From Bacteroidales bacterium UBA3684 (GTDB taxonomy: Bacteria > Bacteroidota > Bacteroidia > Bacteroidales > P3), in assembly GCA_002372855.1 (NCBI GenBank), contig DFIZ01000032.1:1-6648 (forward strand): 6,648 nucleotides of DNA, in the 5' to 3' direction. Made by a program: the position numbers and the translations under genes. The notes below the pieces were generated by a model that was not told where the DNA came from, made no database searches, and saw only the letters and a list, made by a program, of their open reading frames with translations. Positions 1 to 4,339 of this stretch are shown here, one piece after another (position 1 is the first letter of the stretch; each line of letters opens with the position of its first letter).

Positions 1-2
1 AG

Positions 3-21
3 AAGGGCCGAATTATGTACC
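3..21 (+). repeat. Left copy of 19-bp terminal inverted repeat
   Basis: The sequence aagggccgaattatgtacc is the exact reverse complement of the last 19 bases of the window (6630-6648). The identity stops abruptly on the inner side. Two further bases lie outside this copy. It could be one end of a dispersed genomic repeat at which an assembly stopped, the boundary of an invertible or mobile segment, or a primer/adapter left on both ends of a clone or amplicon. The sequence alone does not decide between these. Confidence 0.85.
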
Positions 22-22
22 A

Positions 23-78
23 GTTATGAGTTAGGAGTTATGGGTTAAGAGTTATGAGGTGGGAGTCAGGGGTTGGAT
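23..78 (+). repeat. Degenerate 7-bp tandem repeat array (8 units)
   Basis: Eight consecutive heptamers can be read without a gap: gttatga, gttagga, gttatgg, gttaaga, gttatga, ggtggga, gtcaggg, gttggat. The first five are close variants of GTTAtGA; the last three have decayed, becoming G-rich. The array starts two bases after the terminal inverted repeat and ends 10 bp before the U-tract of the HU terminator, so it lies outside any gene. The strand is strongly purine-rich. No function can be assigned; a dispersed intergenic repeat is the simplest reading. Confidence 0.75.
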
Positions 79-88
79 TAAATAGTAT

Positions 89-124
89 AAAAAAAACCGG
101 GTCGTCTTGATGGACGACCCGGTT
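89..124 (-). terminator. Intrinsic terminator of the HU gene
   Basis: A 12-bp perfect inverted repeat (95-106 with 113-124, core ccgggtcgtc) closes a 6-base loop. On the minus strand the hairpin is followed directly by eight U residues (A-tract at 89-96). It begins 33 bp beyond the HU stop codon, as expected for a rho-independent terminator ending that transcript. Confidence 0.93.
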
Positions 125-157
125 CGTTGTTGTTCGAAGGCTGTGCTTCAGGCTCTC

Positions 158-421
158 TTATTTGAGGAGCTTGCTGCCGGCTTTGAACTTGGCCACTTTC
201 TTGGCGGGCACTTTGACGGCTTTGCCGGTGCGGGGGTTCTTGGCGGTGCGGGCTTTGCGCTTTGCAACGCTGAAGGTGCCGAAGCCAATGAGGGTCACTT
301 TCTCGCCTTTTTTCAGCTCTTCCTGAATGGCGTCGAAGCAAGCGGTCATAGCTTGTTTGGCGGCTACTTTGGTCATGCCGGTCTTTGCGGCCATGGCGTT
401 AACAAGTTCAGTTTTGTTCAT
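158..421 (-). CDS. hup: HU/IHF-family DNA-binding protein
   Basis: This is an 87-residue nucleoid protein that binds and bends DNA as a dimer. The length and layout match bacterial HU: an N-terminal two-helix dimerisation part (about residues 1-40, starting MNKTELVNAMA), the GFGTF turn at 46-50, then the basic beta-arm with the conserved NPRTG tip at 62-66. Pro63 would be the residue that wedges between base pairs. The C-terminal third is very rich in Lys, Arg and Ala. The ATG start gives exactly the expected N-terminus. The gene has its own Bacteroidetes-type promoter (469-501), preceded by phased A-tracts, and its own hairpin terminator, so it is probably a separate transcription unit from fmt. 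HU genes are often self-regulated; the curved upstream DNA would suit that, but this is inference. I cannot tell which HU paralogue it is. Confidence 0.96.
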   Translation of the reverse strand: MNKTELVNAMAAKTGMTKVAAKQAMTACFDAIQEELKKGEKVTLIGFGTFSVAKRKARTAKNPRTGKAVKVPAKKVAKFKAGSKLLK

Positions 422-468
422 AATGATAATGTTTAAGGGTTTGTAATTCTGTGTTTCTCTTTTCGGTG

Positions 469-501
469 CAAATGTAAGACTTTTTTTTGATACGAAACAA
501 A
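469..501 (-). promoter_or_regulatory. Promoter of the HU gene (Bacteroidetes consensus)
   Basis: On the minus strand, TACATTTG (469-476) is a perfect match to the -7 box TAnnTTTG, and TTTG (498-501) matches the -33 box at a spacing of 21 bp. Transcription would begin roughly 40 bases before the HU start codon. The spacer contains an 8-base A-tract. No Shine-Dalgarno sequence precedes the ATG; the leader is AT-rich, as is usual in this phylum. Confidence 0.85.
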
Positions 502-531
502 TTTTTTTTTCGTTTTTTTTCGTTTTTTTTT
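481..531. promoter_or_regulatory. Helically phased A-tracts at the HU promoter
   Basis: Four long A-tracts (T on the plus strand) lie at 481-488, 502-510, 513-520 and 523-531. Their centres are separated by about 21.5, 10.5 and 10.5 bp, that is about two, one and one helical turns. Such phasing is the known signature of intrinsically curved DNA. One tract is inside the promoter spacer and three are immediately upstream of the -33 box, where an UP-like element or a docking site for an architectural protein could lie. The curvature is inferred, not measured. Confidence 0.6.
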
Positions 532-542
532 GAGACGTTTTT

Positions 543-1478
543 CTATGCTTTTGTTTTCCAGCCTGTTAGCTTGTTGCCGCGAAGAAAATCTTCGACGGAA
601 TTTTTTCTTTTTCCGCTCATTTGGAGACTCAAAATCTGGATGAAACCGTCTGCTACACCGATTTTTAAGACCTTTTTTTCGTCGCAAACAAGGGCTCCCG
701 GGGTGCCTTCGGGGTCGCTGAGGGCGACGGCGTCGAAGACTTTGAAGAGGACTTCTTCGCCCTGGGGGTTGACGAGGGTGAGGAGGGCCGCGGGGTAGGG
801 CGAGAGGCCGCGGATGAGGTTGGCCACGCGCTGTGCGGGCTGGTGGAGGTCGAGGAGGCAGAAGTCCTTGAAGATTTTGGGTGCCGCCGTGGGGGTGCCT
901 TCCTGGGGATGCGGGGTGAGGGTGCGGTCCTGGATGCCGTCGAGGGTGCGGACGACGAGGTCGCGCCCCATGAGGGCCAGGCGGTCGTGGAGGGTGCCGG
1001 CGTTGTCGTCGGGGCTGATGGGGGTTTCGGCCTGGAGAAGAATCTGGCCTTCGTCGATCTGGTGGTTGAGGAGGAAGGTGGTGACGCCGGTGCGGGTGTC
1101 GCCGTTGATGATGGCGTGGTTGATGGGGGCGGCGCCGCGGTAGGCGGGCAGCAGCGAGGCGTGGAGGTTGAAGGTGCCGTGGACGGGCATGTTCCACACG
1201 GCTTCGGGGAGCATGCGGAAGGCCACGACGACGAACATGTCGGCTCCGAAGGCGCGGAGGGCGTCGAGGAATTCGGGGTCGCGCAGGCGTTCGGGCTGCA
1301 GGAGGGGCAACTGGTGGTCGAGGGCGTACTGCTTGACGGGGCTGAAGACGATTTTCTGCCCGCGGCCGGCCTGGCGGTCGGGCACGGTGACCACGGCGCA
1401 GACCTCGTGGCGGGACTGCATGATGGCGTCGAGGCTTTCGACGGCGAAGTCGGGGGTTCCGAAATAGACTATCTTCAC
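543..1478 (-). CDS. fmt: Methionyl-tRNA formyltransferase
   Basis: This enzyme transfers a formyl group from 10-formyl-tetrahydrofolate to initiator Met-tRNA in the cytosol, producing the fMet-tRNA used to start translation. The 311-residue length is typical. The N-terminal formyltransferase domain begins KIVYFGTPDFAV, contains the GRG(Q)K-type loop near 38-42, and has the catalytic motif FNLHASLLPAYRGAAPI (103-119) with Asn104 and His106; Asp142 in the IDEG motif completes the catalytic set equivalent to Asn106, His108 and Asp144 of the E. coli enzyme. The C-terminal tRNA-binding domain follows from about residue 205 and ends at a TAG stop. The start is GTG at 1476-1478, because the family N-terminus begins right there and the codon overlaps the ribH stop (GTGA), implying translational coupling. 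The longer open frame upstream is only the shadow of ribH and the M23 region. There is no convincing hairpin terminator after the gene. Confidence 0.95.
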   Translation of the reverse strand: MKIVYFGTPDFAVESLDAIMQSRHEVCAVVTVPDRQAGRGQKIVFSPVKQYALDHQLPLLQPERLRDPEFLDALRAFGADMFVVVAFRMLPEAVWNMPVHGTFNLHASLLPAYRGAAPINHAIINGDTRTGVTTFLLNHQIDEGQILLQAETPISPDDNAGTLHDRLALMGRDLVVRTLDGIQDRTLTPHPQEGTPTAAPKIFKDFCLLDLHQPAQRVANLIRGLSPYPAALLTLVNPQGEEVLFKVFDAVALSDPEGTPGALVCDEKKVLKIGVADGFIQILSLQMSGKRKNSVEDFLRGNKLTGWKTKA

Positions 1479-1969
1479 GGCAGTGATACGGCTTGGTCGG
1501 TGAACTGGAGCATCTTCAGGGCGGTGATGGCGCCTTCGACGCCTTTGTTGCCGTGGCGTCCGCCGGCGCGGTCGAGGGCCTGTTCCATGGTGTCGGTGGT
1601 GAGGACGCTGAAGATGATGGGTTTGTGGTTGGCGAGGGCCACGTTGGTGAGGCCTTGCGATACGGCCTGGCAGATGAACTCGAAATGGCGCGTCTCGCCC
1701 TGTATGACGCAGCCGATGCAGATGACGGCGTCGATAGTGTCGAGTTCGGCGAGGGTGTCGGCAGCATAGGAGAGTTCGAAGGTGCCGGGGACGCGGTAGA
1801 CGCGGATGTTCTCCTCGTGCACGCCATGCTGGCGGAGGGTGTCGACGGCGCCGTGCATGAGGGCGTCGGTGACTTGGGGGTTCCATTCGGCGGCGACAAC
1901 GGCCACCGTCCACGGGCTGCCGTCGGGCACGGCCGTGGGGTCGTATTCGGAGAGGTTGGTCTTTTTCAT
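1475..1969 (-). CDS. ribH: 6,7-dimethyl-8-ribityllumazine synthase
   Basis: Lumazine synthase catalyses the penultimate step of riboflavin synthesis, condensing the pyrimidinedione amine with 3,4-dihydroxy-2-butanone 4-phosphate. The 164-residue length fits the family. Visible motifs are the aromatic substrate-binding start AAEWN (Trp29, Asn30), VPGTFEL (60-66), the phosphate-binding and catalytic stretch GETRHFE (91-97) with the catalytic His at 95, and GNKGVEGA (139-146) near the C-terminus. The family forms pentamers or 60-mer capsids; which one is not decidable here. The ATG lies 9 bp after the M23 stop and in the same frame; the TGA overlaps the GTG of fmt. No other rib gene and no FMN-riboswitch-like leader is present, so the remaining pathway genes must be elsewhere. 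Expression probably follows the upstream operon promoter. Confidence 0.96.
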   Translation of the reverse strand: MKKTNLSEYDPTAVPDGSPWTVAVVAAEWNPQVTDALMHGAVDTLRQHGVHEENIRVYRVPGTFELSYAADTLAELDTIDAVICIGCVIQGETRHFEFICQAVSQGLTNVALANHKPIIFSVLTTDTMEQALDRAGGRHGNKGVEGAITALKMLQFTDQAVSLP

Positions 1970-1978
1970 GGATGGGTT

Positions 1979-2917
1979 TTAAAAGTCTTTGATACTGTAT
2001 GTGTTCGTCGTTTGTACGGCGGGGCGTTTCTTCCCGTTCTTGGTTTCTTTGATGATGCTTTGGTCGGCTTTGTAGTCGAGGGACTGGCCTTTGCGGGGCT
2101 GGCGGATGCCGAAGTAGGATTTGTCGAGGTGGAGGTGGCGGGTGCGAAGGGAATAGTTGGAGAAGTCGAGGATCCACTCGGGGTCGAAGGTCTGGTAGAG
2201 GAAGCGGCATTCGAAGTGGAGGTGGGGACCGGTGGAGTTGCCGGTGGAGCCTCCGAGGCCTATGACGTCGCCCGCGGCGACGGACTGGTTGGGCTGGACG
2301 TTGATTTTGGAGAGGTGGCCGTAGAGGGTTTCGAGGCCGTTGGGGTGGCGCACGACGACGCAGTTGCCGTAGCCGCCCATGCGCGAAGCCACGCGTACCA
2401 CGCCGGCGAAGGCGCAGCGGACGGGGTCGCCGGTGTTGAGGCCTATGTCGACGCCGTGGTGGCCGCGGTGCCAGCGCCAGCCGTAGTTGGAGGTCTTGGG
2501 GTTGCACACGGGGAAGCAGAAGTCGCCGCTGTCGCGGACAAGGCGGAGGTTGATTTCGTCGGGCAGGAGGTCGAGGTTGGTGCGTCCGCCGGGATTGACG
2601 CGGTGGTGGGGGAAGGCGTCGTACCAGAGGGGCACGAGGGCGCGGGTGGATTCGTCCACCTCGGTTTCAGGGGCTTTGGCGGCGTTGCGGATGGCGTTGA
2701 CGGCCTGCTTGCTTTCGGCCTTGTCCTTCGGCGTGGGTTTGGTGTCCGTGGGCTTGGCGGCGGTTTTGGCGGCGGCGTTGCGGCCGGAGACCTGGCGTGA
2801 TGCCTCGAGGCGGGCGTTGATGAGGGAGTCGTAGTAGGACATCTGGGCCGAGAGGGGGCTGCAGAGGCCTGAGAGCACCACGAGCAGCAGCAGGAGCACA
2901 CGGCGCAGACGCGCCAC
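1979..2917 (-). CDS. M23 metallopeptidase half, possible separate product from internal GTG
   Basis: This marks the C-terminal half of the fused ORF as it would be if translated alone from GTG codon 475 (2915-2917): 312 residues. The new N-terminus would be a textbook signal peptide: basic n-region (residues 475-480 of the ORF, VARLRR), hydrophobic core 481-489, and a signal peptidase I site after SPLSA (498). The peptidase has the HxxxD zinc motif His627/Asp631 in HHGVDIG, the YGH motif with His675, and HLH at 706-708 (GPHLHFE), so the LytM-type metal ligands (His627, Asp631, His708) and catalytic histidines (His675, His706) are all present. Such enzymes cut peptide cross-links in peptidoglycan in the periplasm. 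A second GTG at codon 481 would remove the basic residues and is less likely. Confidence is for the domain; the independent start is inference. Confidence 0.5.
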   Translation of the reverse strand: MARLRRVLLLLLVVLSGLCSPLSAQMSYYDSLINARLEASRQVSGRNAAAKTAAKPTDTKPTPKDKAESKQAVNAIRNAAKAPETEVDESTRALVPLWYDAFPHHRVNPGGRTNLDLLPDEINLRLVRDSGDFCFPVCNPKTSNYGWRWHRGHHGVDIGLNTGDPVRCAFAGVVRVASRMGGYGNCVVVRHPNGLETLYGHLSKINVQPNQSVAAGDVIGLGGSTGNSTGPHLHFECRFLYQTFDPEWILDFSNYSLRTRHLHLDKSYFGIRQPRKGQSLDYKADQSIIKETKNGKKRPAVQTTNTYSIKDF

Positions 2918-4339
2918 GGGGTAGCCCAGTTGCTCGCGGTATTTGGCCACGGTGCGGCGGGCCAGGGGGTAGCCCTGGGAGTTGAGCAGCTGCGCCAGGG
3001 CCTCGTCGGAGAGTGGGGCCTGCTTGTCCTCGGCCTCGATGGCATCGGAGAGGCGCTGCTTGATGGTCTGGACCGATATTTCCTCGCCTTCGGTGTTGGC
3101 CATGCCCTTGGAGAAGCAGTCCTTGAGGGGGATGGTGCCGAAGTCGGTCTGGAGGTATTTGCTGTTGGCCATGCGCGACACGGTGGAGATGTCGAGGCCT
3201 GTGGCTTCGGCCACTTCGCGCTGGCGCAGGGGTTGCATCTGGTCGGGGTCGCCGGTGAGGAGGAAGCGGCGCTGATGCTTGATGATGTAGCGCATGACGC
3301 GCACGATGGTGTCGTGGCGTTGCTGGAGGAGGTCGATGAACCCCTGGGCATCGGCCTGTTTGGTGCGGAGGAAGGAGAGGGTCTCGCGTTCGGAGGCTGG
3401 GCTCTTGGCTCCATGGCGCTCGCGGTCGGCCTTTTGGGCTTCGAGTTCGGCGAGCATGTCGGTGTAGTAGGTGCTGAGGCTTAGGCGCGGCAGGTTGCCG
3501 TCGTTGAGGTAGAAGGAGAGTTCGCCGTCGTGCTGCTGCAGGATGATGTCGGGCGTGAAGGTGGCGGCGGAGTCGCTCTCGGCGTCGGAACTGCCGGGCT
3601 TGGGGTTGAGACGGCGGATGAGGGCCGAGAGGCGGTCGAGGGTGGCCTGGTCGATGGACAGGGCGTTGCAGATGCGCTCGTAGCGGTGGTTGGCGAAGTC
3701 GTCGAAGTGGTGTTCGAGGAGGGTGACGGCCAACTGCACGTCGGGCTCCTTGGGCATGCGGCGCAGCTGCAGCAGGAGGCACTCCTGGAGGTTGCGGGCG
3801 CCGATGCCGGGAGGGTCGAGGCTCTGGATGATGCGCAGCACCTCGAGCACCTCGTCGCGCGAGGCGTCGATGCCTTGGCGGAAGGCCATGTCGTTGGTCA
3901 CCAGGTCGAGGTCGCGGCTGAGGTAGCCGGCGTCGTCGAGGGTGCCGATGAGCTCGTTGGCTATGAGCTGCTGGCGGTCGGTGAGTCGGCGGGTGATGAG
4001 CTGCGAGTTGAGGCGGTCGGCGAAAGAGAGGCTGTCGGAGAGGACGAACTCGCGCCGTGTGGCATTGGGGTCGCTCTCCAGGTGCTCGCGGTAGTCGAAG
4101 GCACCGTAGTCGTCGTCCTCGTCGGCATCCCAGTCGGAGCGGTCGTGGTCGGCGGCGGAGACGAGGGTGTCGATGTCCTCGTCGGCCACAGGCACGTCGG
4201 CCTCGAGGAGGGGGTTCTTTTCTATTTCCTCCTTGATGGCCTGTTCAAGGTCAGTAACAGGCAACTGCAGCAGACGCATGAGTTGTATCTGTTGCGGTGA
4301 GAGCTTCTGCTGCAGTTGCTGTCGCTGGATTTGTTTCAT
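1979..4339 (-). CDS. rpoN: Sigma-54 factor RpoN fused in frame to an M23 peptidase
   Basis: One uninterrupted 786-residue ORF. Residues 1-480 are a full sigma-54: Gln-rich region I (1-46, with KLSPQQIQLMRLLQLP), acidic region II (about 47-95), the core-binding region (about 100-300), an HTH-bearing DNA-binding region (371-410, QREVAEATGLDISTVSRM) and the perfect RpoN box ARRTVAKYRE (460-469) that reads the -24 promoter element. A normal RpoN ends about 10-20 residues after this box. Here the chain continues through a hydrophobic segment (481-499) into an Ala/Lys/Pro-rich linker (520-560) and an M23 domain (about 606-722), then about 60 residues with a basic C-terminus. The ATG directly follows the TAA of the S46 gene; RpoN-like sequence starts within a few residues, supporting this start. 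In the known family, sigma-54 directs RNA polymerase to -24/-12 promoters and needs AAA+ activators; none is encoded here. If made as one chain, the predicted topology is N-terminus in the cytosol and peptidase in the periplasm. Both halves are confident; whether the cell makes the fusion is not. Confidence 0.9.
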   Translation of the reverse strand: MKQIQRQQLQQKLSPQQIQLMRLLQLPVTDLEQAIKEEIEKNPLLEADVPVADEDIDTLVSAADHDRSDWDADEDDDYGAFDYREHLESDPNATRREFVLSDSLSFADRLNSQLITRRLTDRQQLIANELIGTLDDAGYLSRDLDLVTNDMAFRQGIDASRDEVLEVLRIIQSLDPPGIGARNLQECLLLQLRRMPKEPDVQLAVTLLEHHFDDFANHRYERICNALSIDQATLDRLSALIRRLNPKPGSSDAESDSAATFTPDIILQQHDGELSFYLNDGNLPRLSLSTYYTDMLAELEAQKADRERHGAKSPASERETLSFLRTKQADAQGFIDLLQQRHDTIVRVMRYIIKHQRRFLLTGDPDQMQPLRQREVAEATGLDISTVSRMANSKYLQTDFGTIPLKDCFSKGMANTEGEEISVQTIKQRLSDAIEAEDKQAPLSDEALAQLLNSQGYPLARRTVAKYREQLGYPVARLRRVLLLLLVVLSGLCSPLSAQMSYYDSLINARLEASRQVSGRNAAAKTAAKPTDTKPTPKDKAESKQAVNAIRNAAKAPETEVDESTRALVPLWYDAFPHHRVNPGGRTNLDLLPDEINLRLVRDSGDFCFPVCNPKTSNYGWRWHRGHHGVDIGLNTGDPVRCAFAGVVRVASRMGGYGNCVVVRHPNGLETLYGHLSKINVQPNQSVAAGDVIGLGGSTGNSTGPHLHFECRFLYQTFDPEWILDFSNYSLRTRHLHLDKSYFGIRQPRKGQSLDYKADQSIIKETKNGKKRPAVQTTNTYSIKDF
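2846..2917 (-). other. Signal-peptide/transmembrane segment at the RpoN-M23 junction
   Basis: Codons 475-498 encode Val-Ala-Arg-Leu-Arg-Arg followed by a run of Leu and Val, a Ser-Gly-Leu-Cys turn and SPLSA before Gln499. Three arginines before an approximately 9-12 residue hydrophobic core and an A/S-x-A type cleavage site fit a Sec signal peptide. By the positive-inside rule it would also place sigma-54 in the cytosol and the peptidase outside. The Cys at 493 is not in a good lipobox because Leu precedes it. Confidence 0.75.

Noticed and set aside
487..798. A plus-strand ORF across the A-tract region
   Set aside because: It begins in homopolymer-rich DNA (Phe runs) and overlaps the fmt 3' end antisense; nothing supports expression.
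1479..2507. A long N-terminal extension of fmt in its own frame
   Set aside because: The extension is Arg/Pro/His-rich shadow translation of ribH and M23 codons. The family N-terminus KIVYFGTPDFA begins right after the GTG at 1476-1478.
1493..2800. A 435-codon plus-strand open frame opposite ribH and the M23 domain
   Set aside because: Same low-complexity composition, no recognisable domain, and no promoter or plausible start context; it is a shadow of the real genes.
2838..2842. Met500 as an alternative start of the M23 peptidase
   Set aside because: It lies after the hydrophobic segment, so the product would lack an export signal, which is implausible for a periplasmic M23 enzyme.
2846..2917. 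Lipoprotein signal with Cys493 as lipidated residue
   Set aside because: The residues before the Cys are Ser-Gly-Leu; a lipobox needs a small residue directly before the Cys. The signal peptidase I site after SPLSA is a better fit.
2850..2960. Single-base sequencing error hiding the rpoN stop codon
   Set aside because: No codon from 474 to 489 is one substitution from a stop, and the other two minus-strand frames are open well past the junction. A larger missing segment cannot be excluded.
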